Below, piece after piece: positions 1 to 9,000 of a stretch of DNA of 64,000 nt. This DNA comes from Pseudomonas graminis (GTDB taxonomy: Bacteria; Pseudomonadota; Gammaproteobacteria; Pseudomonadales; Pseudomonadaceae): NCBI RefSeq assembly GCF_001705435.1, contig NZ_MDEN01000054.1, positions 62,001 to 126,000 of the forward strand, written 5' to 3'. Both the position numbers and the translations under genes were made by a program. The notes under the pieces were generated by a model that did no database searches, was not told the origin of the DNA, and worked only from the letters and a program-made list of their open reading frames with translations. The first letter of the stretch is position 1, and the number at the start of each line of letters is the position of its first letter.

Positions 1-3
1 AAA

Positions 4-714
4 ATGGATACCTGTCTCGCGACCCGGACGTACGCCCCTTCAGCGCTGATGCACATTCGGCCCTACCGTGTGCTGAGCATCGAGGACGGCCGGGAAGAAG
101 AGGTCAAATTCTTCATGCCCCCCGCCGACGGCGCAGGCAGCCTGACGGCATTTGAGTCGGTCATGCTGCTCAAGCTGGTCCGCGCCATCAACCCGGACTT
201 CGTCTTCGAGTTCGGCACCTTCGACGGGCGCACCACCCGATTGGTGCTGGAAGACCTGCCGGACAACGGCGACAGCGAGCCACGCATTTACACGCTGGAC
301 CTGCCGGACACCGACGGTATCGTGTTCCAGGGCGATGACAAACTGCTTGCCGAAAAGGCCGTGCTGTCGAGCCGCAAGTACAATCAGTCGCCGAAGAAGG
401 CAATGGTTCGGCAGATTCTGCAGGACTCCATGGCCTTCGATCCGTCGCCCTACGCGGGCAAGTTCGACTTCATCTTCGTCGATGCCAACCACGAGTATGA
501 GTACGTCAAGCGCGACACCGAAAACTCGCTGAAGATGCTGGGTGGCGACAGCAGTTGCATCGTCTGGCACGACTACGGTAACCCGCAATTCCCGGAGCTG
601 ACTCGCTACCTGGAAGAGCTGGCCAGCAGCCTGGAGCTGTACCACATCGAAGGCACGATGCTGGTGTTCCACATGCGTGGCGCGACAATCGGTGACGAAA
701 GAACTGCAGAGTAA
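4..714 (+). CDS. Class I SAM-dependent methyltransferase (Methyltransf_24-like), probable sugar O-methyltransferase
   Basis: The 236-residue product has a Rossmann-type SAM site (EFGTFDGRTT, about residues 74-83), an acidic strand FIFVDANHEYEY (about 157-168) and a later VWHDY motif, the pattern of small-molecule class I methyltransferases with a metal-binding DxxH-type loop. It lies first in a cluster with an ACP, KAS III, SDR, acyltransferase and aminotransferase. O-methylation of an amino sugar, as in the 2-O-methyl viosamine of P. syringae flagellin, is a reasonable inference. The frame is open to the window edge, so the true start may lie upstream; an internal ATG (MHIRPYR) is also possible. 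Confidence 0.75.
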   Translation: MDTCLATRTYAPSALMHIRPYRVLSIEDGREEEVKFFMPPADGAGSLTAFESVMLLKLVRAINPDFVFEFGTFDGRTTRLVLEDLPDNGDSEPRIYTLDLPDTDGIVFQGDDKLLAEKAVLSSRKYNQSPKKAMVRQILQDSMAFDPSPYAGKFDFIFVDANHEYEYVKRDTENSLKMLGGDSSCIVWHDYGNPQFPELTRYLEELASSLELYHIEGTMLVFHMRGATIGDERTAE

Positions 715-1069
715 TGACGGTGGGCGCTGATCCAGCGCGGGCCACAATAGTGGCCTGCAAAGACGGCATTTCGCCGCTGGAGATTGACGGAGTGTACCGG
801 CGTCTTCGCGAGCAAGCTGGCTCCCACAATTGATCGCAGAACGCCTGACCTACGTCGTTGGCTGCAGTCAATCCAGATACAGCGGCCTGGTCGCATCTCG
901 AGCGCGCCGTTTTTTTGTCTCGCCTGAATTCCGCGTTTTTACTCACATGGCCTGCAGCCCTTGTATTCAGGGCTCCGCCGCCTGCTTTTCGGGTTCTGGT
1001 TCGGAACTTGCTTCAGTCCCACCACGCATCGGCGAAGGCGTCCGATCAAGTTCTGTGGAGTGGCGAGAG
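715..1069. other. Intergenic region with a REP-like repeat
   Basis: I see no convincing gene between the methyltransferase and the acyl carrier protein. Positions 803-828 carry a copy of the TTCGCGAGCAAGC...CTCCCACA repeat that recurs elsewhere in this window (37716-37809 and near 60090). The rest is unassigned and may hold a promoter for the downstream genes. Confidence 0.5.
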
Positions 1070-1297
1070 ATGGTAGAGCAAGCAGTGGCACTGGAAGAGC
1101 AAGTCGTCGCGCTGATCGAAGAAGCGATGGAAGCCGATGAGGGCACCCTCAAGGTTGACCAGCCGCTGGACTGGGATTCGATTGCCCTGGTCACCTTCAT
1201 GGCCCTGGTCGACGAGCGCCTGGAGAAAACCATTTCGGCTTCGCGCCTGAACAAGTGCGAAACCGTCCGGGACGTCATCACGCTCGTTTCGGAATAA
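1070..1297 (+). CDS. Acyl carrier protein
   Basis: The 75-residue acidic, helical protein has the ACP fold signature, with the phosphopantetheine-accepting serine in LDWDSIALV (Ser37). The frame stays open upstream, but the ATG at 1070 is chosen because GGAG ends 9 nt before it and family length is 75-85 residues. It is too small and divergent to be the housekeeping AcpP. It sits just before a Rieske oxygenase and KAS III, SDR and acyltransferase genes. It probably carries the acyl group built by those enzymes for transfer to an amino sugar. Confidence 0.8.
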   Translation: MVEQAVALEEQVVALIEEAMEADEGTLKVDQPLDWDSIALVTFMALVDERLEKTISASRLNKCETVRDVITLVSE

Positions 1298-1409
1298 CCC
1301 CCGGTATCCGAATCCAGCGCTTCCAGGCGTAAGCGTTTCATCATCCGGGCCGCCATGCGGCCCTCGGTGTGGCGCTCTGAAGCGTGTCCCCCGTTTTCTG
1401 GACAGACTC

Positions 1410-2480
1410 ATGACGTGCACAGCCTCACAACGGATCGCGCCGGACCTGGTGAAAGCCTACTGGCATCCGCTTTGCCTGAAGTCGCAAGTGGCCGACGACA
1501 AGGATTTTGTGCGCTTCAACGTGCTGGATTTCGAAGTCGTGGTGTTCAACGACGCGGGCAATCTGATCGCCTTCGACAACCGCTGCCCCCACCGAGGGAC
1601 GCGGTTTTTCACCGAAGACGCCGGCCATCAGCGGATTCTCTGCCCCTACCACGGCTGGAACTACGCCGACGGACAGCTGCGCATCCCGGATGCCAAGCGT
1701 TTTGTCGGCTGTGACATCGGCAGCGCCAGCCTGAACTTCTTCAAGTTGGCGACCTGCGGCGAGCTGGTGTTTTTTGCCATCGAGCCCCGGGCGTCGCTGC
1801 TTGACCAGTTGGGTCAGCACATCTTCACGCTGCTTGAGCAGACAACGCCGAATTTGAACAAGCCTTCGGACTTCAATCGCTACGTTTTCGAAGCCGACTG
1901 GCCGATTTCCCTGGAAAACGCCCTCGAGCCGTACCACATCCCCCTCGTGCACCGGGACACCCTGGCGACCCTGAAACTGGGCATCGGCGAGAATGTGTTC
2001 TACGGCGAGAACTCCATCTGGTACGCCCCGGTAGAGAATGAAAAGGTCGCCCGGCGGCTGGAAAGCCTGTCGCGCTTTTTCGCCCCGCGGGAGGCCTACG
2101 CAGGGTACGTGAGCCTTTTTCTGTATCCGTTTTCGATGCTGTCCTCGACCTACGGTTATTCGTGGTCGATGCAGAATTTCTTTCCTTCTGCCCAACCCGA
2201 CCGGACCTGGTTCACCAGCCAGCTGTACCCGCTGCGTGCCGCGTCCGAGCGATACGACGAGATCGTGTCCACGTTCATGACCTCCACGGCCGACAACAAC
2301 CGGACCGTTTTTGAAGAAGATCACACTATCTGCAAGAGAATTCCTGGCGACACCTGGTCCTGGCATGCCCCGCGTTATTACAGCTCGCTGGAAGCCAAGC
2401 TTCTGCATTTTCGGGCGTCCTGCGCGGAGTGGGCACGACAGGCCGGTGCCGCTACAACGGTTGGCGAGGAACGGGTATGA
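1410..2480 (+). CDS. Rieske [2Fe-2S] oxygenase, aromatic-ring-hydroxylating dioxygenase alpha-subunit type
   Basis: The N-terminal Rieske domain shows CPH (Cys59, His61) and CPYH (Cys78, His81), which ligate a 2Fe-2S cluster. The C-terminal domain has the mononuclear iron pattern EPYHIPLVH (His176, His181). At 356 residues it matches a stand-alone terminal oxygenase; no reductase or ferredoxin gene is adjacent, so electrons must come from elsewhere. Its stop overlaps the next start (ATGA at 2477), so it is translationally coupled to a KAS III gene. It may hydroxylate or desaturate an ACP-bound acyl chain or the sugar; the substrate is unknown. This enzyme type is unusual in flagellar glycan clusters. 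Confidence 0.8.
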   Translation: MTCTASQRIAPDLVKAYWHPLCLKSQVADDKDFVRFNVLDFEVVVFNDAGNLIAFDNRCPHRGTRFFTEDAGHQRILCPYHGWNYADGQLRIPDAKRFVGCDIGSASLNFFKLATCGELVFFAIEPRASLLDQLGQHIFTLLEQTTPNLNKPSDFNRYVFEADWPISLENALEPYHIPLVHRDTLATLKLGIGENVFYGENSIWYAPVENEKVARRLESLSRFFAPREAYAGYVSLFLYPFSMLSSTYGYSWSMQNFFPSAQPDRTWFTSQLYPLRAASERYDEIVSTFMTSTADNNRTVFEEDHTICKRIPGDTWSWHAPRYYSSLEAKLLHFRASCAEWARQAGAATTVGEERV

Positions 2481-3580
2481 GTAGCGTCACGGGCAGTAAC
2501 GCTGACGCAGTGCGCAGCATTGCCAACGTCAAAATCAGGGGCATCGCCTGTGCGCTGCCCAAGGCCGTGTCGGATGTCGCGGACCTGACCGGGCGCTTCG
2601 GCGACGAGAGCATCGCCAAGATCATGGCCAGCACCGGCATCGAACGCCGGCATGTGGTGCAGGGCCAGTGCACCTCGGACCTGTGTGTCGAGGCGGCCGA
2701 GCGTCTGTTGGCGGATCTGGGCATCGACAAGTCGTCCATCGACACGCTGATCTTCATCACCCAGACCCCGGACTACGTGCTCCCGGCCACCGCCTGCACC
2801 TTGCAGCGCCGTCTGGGTTTGCCGGTCACCACCGCAGCGTTCGACGTCAATATGGGCTGCTCCGGTTACGTGTACGGTTTATGGATGGCGTCGGCGATGA
2901 TCGCCGGTGGCGGCAGCCGACGGGTGTTGCTATTGGTCGGCGACACCATCAGCAAACTGGTGGCGCCGGGTGATCGCTCGGTGGCCGCGCTGTTTGGCGA
3001 TGCCGGTTCCGCCACGTTGCTCGACCACGACAGTACTGTTGCGGGCGTACCGTTCGTGCTCGGCACCGACGGCCGTGGCGAGAAGAACCTCATCGTCCCC
3101 GGCGGCGGGTTTCGTGACCGCAAGGGGGCCGATGGCTCCACCCGTGAAGACAACGTGCGCGGGCCGTTCGACCTGTACATGAACGGCACCGAGATCTTCG
3201 CCTTCACCCTGGCCCGCGTGCCGGGGCTGGTGCGTACGCTGGAACAACACGCCGAGGAGCAGCAACGCCCCATCGACAACTATGTGTTCCACCAAGCCAA
3301 CCGCTTCATGCTCGAGCACCTGGCGAAGAAGACTAAATTGCCGGCGGAAAAGGTCGTGCTCAATCTGCAGAACGTCGGCAACACCAGCAGCGCGTCGATT
3401 CCCCTGGCGTTGAGTCTCAGCGCCAACGCGGCCACGGCCGACAGCGGCTCGACCCTGCACGGCCAGCACCTGCTCGCCGGTTTCGGCGTGGGGTATTCGT
3501 GGGCCGGGTGCGTCGTCGATCTCGACAACACGTGGATCAGCCCGCTGACGCTGGTCGGCACAGACAGTAGCGAGGCGTAA
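2477..3580 (+). CDS. 3-oxoacyl-ACP synthase III (KAS III/FabH-like), first copy
   Basis: The 367-residue thiolase-fold enzyme has the active-site cysteine in NMGCSGYVYG (Cys128), a histidine in YVFHQANRFM and an asparagine in NVGNTSSASIP, the FabH Cys-His-Asn triad. The ATG at 2477 is preferred over an upstream in-frame start: it overlaps the Rieske stop (ATGA) and has GAGGAACGGG before it. KAS III enzymes condense acyl-CoA with malonyl-ACP. With the neighbouring SDR and ACP it could make a 3-hydroxyacyl-ACP. Its N-terminus is extended by about 15 residues relative to the second copy at 4988. Confidence 0.88.
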   Translation: MSSVTGSNADAVRSIANVKIRGIACALPKAVSDVADLTGRFGDESIAKIMASTGIERRHVVQGQCTSDLCVEAAERLLADLGIDKSSIDTLIFITQTPDYVLPATACTLQRRLGLPVTTAAFDVNMGCSGYVYGLWMASAMIAGGGSRRVLLLVGDTISKLVAPGDRSVAALFGDAGSATLLDHDSTVAGVPFVLGTDGRGEKNLIVPGGGFRDRKGADGSTREDNVRGPFDLYMNGTEIFAFTLARVPGLVRTLEQHAEEQQRPIDNYVFHQANRFMLEHLAKKTKLPAEKVVLNLQNVGNTSSASIPLALSLSANAATADSGSTLHGQHLLAGFGVGYSWAGCVVDLDNTWISPLTLVGTDSSEA

Positions 3581-4342
3581 GTGCAGAGCAATCCTTTCTC
3601 ACTGGACGGCATGTCCATCCTGGTCACGGGCGCGTCCTCCGGAATCGGCCGTGAAGTCGCCATCTGGCTGAGCCGGCAGGGCGCGCGCATCGTCGCCGTG
3701 GCCCGTGACACTCAGCGCCTGGAGGAAACCCTCGGGCAGCTGCACGGCGAAGGTCACTCGGTCGAGGTGTTCGATTTTCTGGGTGGCGGCGATGTTTCCG
3801 CCTGGCTGAAAGGCCTGTCCCGCAACGGCTCGCCGTTCGACGGTCTGGTGCATGCCGCGGGCGTGCAATTACCGTTGCCGATTCGGGCCATGGGCCTGGA
3901 CCACTGGGAAACCATCTTTGCCACCAACGTCACGTCCGGGTTTTCCCTGATCAAGGCGTTCCGGCAAAAAGGCGTGTGCCGCAACCCGTCGAGCATCGTC
4001 ATGCTGTCCTCGGTCATGGCTCAGGTCGCTCAACCCGCGTTGATCGGTTACTGCGCGAGCAAGGGCGCGGTCGAATCCATGGTCCGCGCCGCCGCCCTTG
4101 AGCTGGCGCGGGAAGGCATCCGCGTCAACGCCATCGCACCTGGCGTGATCAAGACCGAAATGGCGCAGAAGCTCGAAGGCCTGGTCGGCGAAGACGCCAT
4201 GGCCGCCATCGAACGCAAACATCCGCTGGGGCTCGGTCATCCGCTGGACGTGGCCTACGCCGTCAATTATCTGCTGTCACCGGCCGCGCGCTGGGTCACG
4301 GGTACTTCGCTGGTTGTCGATGGAGGTTACCTGGCCGAATGA
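3581..4342 (+). CDS. Short-chain dehydrogenase/reductase, FabG-like
   Basis: The 253-residue SDR has the NAD(P) motif TGASSGIG near the N-terminus, the catalytic YCASK (YxxxK) and the NAIAPGVIKTEM segment of classical SDRs. It starts with GTG directly after the KAS III stop and overlaps the next gene by ATGA, so it belongs to one translational unit. FabG-type reductases convert 3-oxoacyl-ACP to 3-hydroxyacyl-ACP. This fits production of a 3-hydroxybutyryl-type group, though a sugar substrate cannot be excluded. Confidence 0.85.
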   Translation: MQSNPFSLDGMSILVTGASSGIGREVAIWLSRQGARIVAVARDTQRLEETLGQLHGEGHSVEVFDFLGGGDVSAWLKGLSRNGSPFDGLVHAAGVQLPLPIRAMGLDHWETIFATNVTSGFSLIKAFRQKGVCRNPSSIVMLSSVMAQVAQPALIGYCASKGAVESMVRAAALELAREGIRVNAIAPGVIKTEMAQKLEGLVGEDAMAAIERKHPLGLGHPLDVAYAVNYLLSPAARWVTGTSLVVDGGYLAE

Positions 4343-4980
4343 ACACCACAAAACTCATTATCGTCGGCGCAGGCGGTCTGGGCCGGGAGGTCCATTCCTG
4401 GCTCAAGGACTGGGTCGAGCACAACCCGGATTACGTCATCGGCGGCTTCATCGATGATGGCAGCCTGTCCCTCAATCGCTTCAGTCATTACGCCGACATT
4501 ATCTCGACCATCGACGCCTACGAACCGGCCGACGATGAGCTGCTGCTCTGCGCCATCGGCAAGCCCGCTGACAAGAAATACGTGGTGGAAAAGCTGCTGG
4601 CCAAGGGCGCGGCGTTTTTCACGCTGATTCACCCCACGGCCATCGTCGGCGAGAACGTGACCATCGGGCGGGGCGTGCTGGTGTGCCCGTTTTCGGTGTT
4701 GTCGGTGGACCTGGTCGTTGGCGATTTCGTCACGATCAATTCGCTGTGTACCGTCGGCCATGACACCGTCATCGGCCAGTTCTCGACCCTCAGCGGGCAC
4801 TGTGATCTAACCGGTGGCGCCGTGCTCGAAGACGAGGTGTTCCTCGGTTCGCGTGCCTCCGTGCTGCCCAAGGTGCGCGTCGGCAAAGGGGCTGTGGTCG
4901 GCGCCGGCAGCGTGGTGCTGCGGGCGGTCAAACCCGGCAGCGTGGTTTTCGGTGTGCCGGCCAAGTGCATCTCAGGATAA
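4339..4980 (+). CDS. NeuD/PglD/VioB-family sugar N-acyltransferase (left-handed beta helix)
   Basis: The 213-residue protein starts with a small Rossmann-like domain (IIVGAGGLGRE) followed by hexapeptide repeats of a left-handed beta helix (about residues 95-205). The probable catalytic His lies in TVGHDTVIG. These enzymes acylate the 4-amino group of UDP- or dTDP-4-amino-4,6-dideoxy sugars. Family members usually use acetyl-CoA. Here the ACP and KAS III neighbours suggest a longer acyl donor. The start overlaps the SDR stop (ATGA). Confidence 0.83.
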   Translation: MNTTKLIIVGAGGLGREVHSWLKDWVEHNPDYVIGGFIDDGSLSLNRFSHYADIISTIDAYEPADDELLLCAIGKPADKKYVVEKLLAKGAAFFTLIHPTAIVGENVTIGRGVLVCPFSVLSVDLVVGDFVTINSLCTVGHDTVIGQFSTLSGHCDLTGGAVLEDEVFLGSRASVLPKVRVGKGAVVGAGSVVLRAVKPGSVVFGVPAKCISG

Positions 4981-4987
4981 AAACGAC

Positions 4988-6007
4988 ATGCCTACCTACG
5001 CTCGAATCGCCGAGATCGAATACGAACTGCCTGAGCGCGTGCTCGACAACCAGATGCTGGCCGACGCATTTCCGGAGTGGGACGTCGACAAGATTTTCCA
5101 GAAGACCGGGATCAGTCAGCGGCACATCGTTGCCGACGACGAGACCGCCTCGGACCTCGCGTTTCGCGCCTGCGAAAAACTCTTCGCCACCAGCGCCACG
5201 CCGCGCGAGCAGATCGACTGCCTGATCTACTGCACCCAAAGCCCCGATCACATGCTCCCGGCCACCGCCTGCATCCTGCAGCATCGCCTGCAACTGCCGC
5301 AGCACTGCGCCGCGTTCGATTTCAATCAGGGTTGTTCGGGGTTTATCTACGGGCTGGGCATTGCCAAAGGTTTCATCGAATCCGGACAGTGCAAGAACGT
5401 GCTGCTGATCACCGCCGAAACCTACAGCCGCTACATCAACCCCCAGGACAAGAGCGTGCGTACGCTGTTCGGCGATGCGGCGGCCGCCACGTTGATCAAA
5501 GCGTCGGACGAGGAGGGGCCTTGCCTCGATCGCTTCCGTTACGGCAGCGACGGCGCCGGCGCGAACAACCTGATCGTGCCCATGGGCGCTGCCCGCCGGC
5601 CGTTCGACGCGGAACACATGCCCGTCGAGTACGAAGACGACAGCGGCAATGTCCGTTCGGACGCGGACCTGTACATGAACGGCCCGGCGATCTTCGAATT
5701 CTCCATGACCCGGGTCCCGGCATTGTTCGCCTCCCTGTTCGACGAGCAATTCACGGTCGAGCATTCCGACCTGTTCGTTTTTCACCAGGCCAACCAGTTC
5801 ATGCTCGAAGCCCTGCGCCGCCGGCTGAAGCTGGCGCCGGAGAAATTCATCACCGAGTTCAAGCACTGCGGCAATACGGTGTCGTGCAGCATTCCCATCG
5901 CGCTGAAAGAGGCGCTGAAGAAAGGCCAGGTGCAACCCGGCAGCGTGATCACGGCGGTGGGTTTCGGCGTGGGGTATTCGTGGGGTGGGTGCGTGATTCG
6001 CTGGTGA
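4988..6007 (+). CDS. 3-oxoacyl-ACP synthase III (KAS III/FabH-like), second copy
   Basis: The 339-residue protein has a complete FabH-type triad: Cys in NQGCSGFIYG, His in FVFHQANQFM and Asn in HCGNTVSCSIP. The ATG at 4988 gives the standard family start (MPTYARIAEIEYELPE); the open frame further upstream overlaps the acyltransferase gene and is not needed. It is clearly paralogous to the copy at 2477, sharing the spacing of active-site motifs and the C-terminal FGVGYSW. Having two in one operon suggests two condensations, different starters or a heterodimer. It is the last gene of this plus-strand operon. Confidence 0.88.
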   Translation: MPTYARIAEIEYELPERVLDNQMLADAFPEWDVDKIFQKTGISQRHIVADDETASDLAFRACEKLFATSATPREQIDCLIYCTQSPDHMLPATACILQHRLQLPQHCAAFDFNQGCSGFIYGLGIAKGFIESGQCKNVLLITAETYSRYINPQDKSVRTLFGDAAAATLIKASDEEGPCLDRFRYGSDGAGANNLIVPMGAARRPFDAEHMPVEYEDDSGNVRSDADLYMNGPAIFEFSMTRVPALFASLFDEQFTVEHSDLFVFHQANQFMLEALRRRLKLAPEKFITEFKHCGNTVSCSIPIALKEALKKGQVQPGSVITAVGFGVGYSWGGCVIRW

Positions 6008-6053
6008 GCGAATGGGTCACCCTCAAGCGCGTAAAGTGCCTGTTCACCGGTAC

Positions 6054-6083
6054 AAAAAAGGGCTCCACGAAGGAGCCCTTTTT
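6054..6083. terminator. Bidirectional rho-independent terminator
   Basis: The stem GGGCTCC / GGAGCCC (6060-6066 and 6072-6078) has an A-run before and a T-run after it. It therefore works on both strands, between the converging KAS III gene (plus) and glycosyltransferase gene (minus). Confidence 0.9.
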
Positions 6084-6085
6084 AT

Positions 6086-9000
6086 TCAGCGGTCCAGCAA
6101 CACTTGGCGCCAGCGCTGCAGATACGCCTCATCCATCGTCCAGTCACTCATCACGCGTTGTTTCAAGGCCTGCCCGAGTCGTTTTGATTCGTGCAGATCG
6201 TTGAGGTGCTGGTCGATGGCGTCGGTCCAGGCGGCCGTTGTGTTTTGCACCCGCGTCAGCGGCAGGTTGTTGCGCAGGCCCTGCACGTCGGTGGCGATGA
6301 CCGGATAGCCACAGGCGCCGAACTCCAGCGCCAGGCGGCAGCTTCTGTGTTCGCCAAACACATCGTGGTCAGCGGGAATCAGGGCGACGTCCAGGTCCAG
6401 ACACGCCAGCACGCCGGGATACAGGACACCTTCCACCGGGCTGCGCCATTCATGAACATAAGGGCGCAGGGCCTGCGGGCACGGGCCCATGATGATCCAC
6501 TCGACCCGGTCGGCGAATGCTTCGATCACGTCCGCAATCAGCGCCAGATCGTTTACTTCCGCCTGCGTGCCGACCCAGCCGACCCGTGGCTTGTCATGGG
6601 GCAGCGAATGGCACTGCACCCGCTGCCAGCGTTCGCTCAAGCGGGTTTCGATGACCTCGATGTGCGGATGCAGCGCGCTCAGTTCATTGGCCAGCCCTGG
6701 GCTGGACACCACCACCTTGTGCATCAGCGCCAGACTGGCCTCAAGACCGTCACGCAGTTGTTGGGCTAGAGGCGCGCCGGGCAATCGCTCGGCTGACGGC
6801 GGGTATTGATCCATGTCGCAGAGGCGCAGCGCCTGGGTGTGCGCCTTGATCGTGCGGATGTCGTCAAGGGACGCTTCGCTCAAGGGGCATTGGAGGATCA
6901 CCGCTTCCGGGCGCAGGCGGGCGAACTCGCCGAGGGTCAGGACGTCAGGCACGGACACAGGCTCGATCAGCAGTGCGTCAGCGAGGGTGTCCAGCGCACC
7001 GTTCAGGCGTTGGCTCGCCGGGCAGCGGTCGTTCAGGTGGGACAGCACAATCGGCACAGGGCGCCAGCTCAGCGGCCGCCAGGTCAGTGCCGTGTTGGTT
7101 TCGAGTTGCAAGCCCTGGGCGCGGGCCGAAAAGTTGTCGTTGTACGCCGGGTCATGGGCGATGTACTTCAGCCATTTGCGGTACAGCGCAGGGTTTGCCT
7201 GTTCGTCTGGTGCTTTGATCCGGGCACTGTCTTCAGCTCGGGGTTCGTGAAGCAGCACCACGTGGGGCGTCCAGACGATCAACCGCCCGGACTCCTTCAC
7301 GCGCAGGCACAGGTCGACGCCGCGATAAGTGTTGTTCAGCTCACCCTCGTCCAGCCCGTCCGCCGCTTCGAACAGCGCCCGGCTGATCATCAGGCAGGCG
7401 TCGCTGACCGCGCTGTAATTCTGATCCACCGCCAGCCGCTGCATGTAGCCTTCGCTGGCGCCGCTCTGGCCGCTGAAGATCGGGGTGACAGGCTCGTGCA
7501 AGCCGAGGATCAGGCCCGCGTGGCGGATCGTGTTGTCCGGCGCCAGCAGTTTTGCGCCGACGATGCCGACTTCGGGCCGTTGCGCATGATTGAGCAGGTT
7601 GTCGAGCCAGTCGCCGTGCAACACCGCGGTGCTGGTGTCGAGCAGCAACACGTAATCGCCGGTCGCCTCGCGTGCCGCACTGTTGTAGAGGGCCGAGCGG
7701 TCGAATTCGCCCGGATGGCGCAGCACGCGCACCTGCTCCAGGCCCATGGCCGCGACGCCGTTCAGCCAGTCAATGGCCTCAGACGTCTGGCTGTCGTTGT
7801 CGACGATGAGGATCTCGTAATTCGGGTACGTGGTTTTCTCCAGAATGCTCTCGACGCAACGCTGCATGAGCAGGATCTGGTCCCGAGTGGCAATGATGAT
7901 CGAGACCCTGGGCTGACCCGCGTGGCCGTACTTGATCTGGTACTGCCGAGGGCGTGTCTCGATCACCTGGCCGTTTTCATAGCCTCGGGCGAGCAAGTGG
8001 CGCTGCAGCGTTCGCGCTTCATCGAGGTTCGACTCCCGCGCTTGCGGTCGATGGGTGACGAGGGGCTCGGCAATGTGTTCGAGGCCACCCATGCCATCGT
8101 GCTCGATCAGGCGCAGGATCAGGTCCAGTTCAAGCGCCTGGGGGTAGTGCGCATCGAACCGCCCGGCATCAATGACCGAGTAGCGGTTGAAGATCCAGTG
8201 CTTGCTGGTCACCCCCGGGCAGCTGAGCAGGTAATCGAGGCTGAAGTCCGGCCGCAGCATGACTTCCGACGTGTCGTCCTGGGTCTGGGCGATTTCATCG
8301 GCGAACAGGGCCCGGGTGGTCGGCCCTTCGCTGATTTTGACCGCCGCTTTGAACAGCCCGGCGACATTGACTGTCGCGCCGGCATCGAGCATCAGAAACC
8401 AGTCGAACCCTTGCTCATCCATCAGCCGGTTGAGCGGCGCTGCGCAGTTGCGCCCCGTGACCGGCACATACACAGCCGGGTTGTCCGCCACTTGTTGCGG
8501 CGTCTCGCGGCTGCCGTCGTAGAGCACGAACACCCGTGGCGGCATCCAGCCGCGGGTGGCCGCCTCGACACTCACCAGGGTCTTGACCAGTGCCTGCTGG
8601 CGGTTATGCAGATCGGAGACGATGATCGCGAAGGTCGGCGCGCCGTTGTGCTGCTGGAAGTACTGCACGATGTGCGGCTTCTGCGGCCCGGCGGGGCGAC
8701 GCTGCCAGGCCCACTCCTGGATCTGGTCGTGGCGGACCTCCGTTGCCGACTTCTGCAAGAACCAGGCACGCAGATTGAAGGGGACGAAGTTCTCCCGATC
8801 ATGCAGCGGCGCGACCTTGACGTCGCCGTTGTCGGCCAGCGGGCGAAGCCACTCAAGCTCTTTGGTGATGCGGTAATAGTTGGCGTGACCTTCTTTGGCG
8901 ATCTGCGGCGTGGCCCGCGCAATGCTGCTGCTCTGGGTGTCGGTCATGCGAAAGCGCGACAGCGGACGGCTGATGAACGCCAGATTGCCCTCACGCAGCA

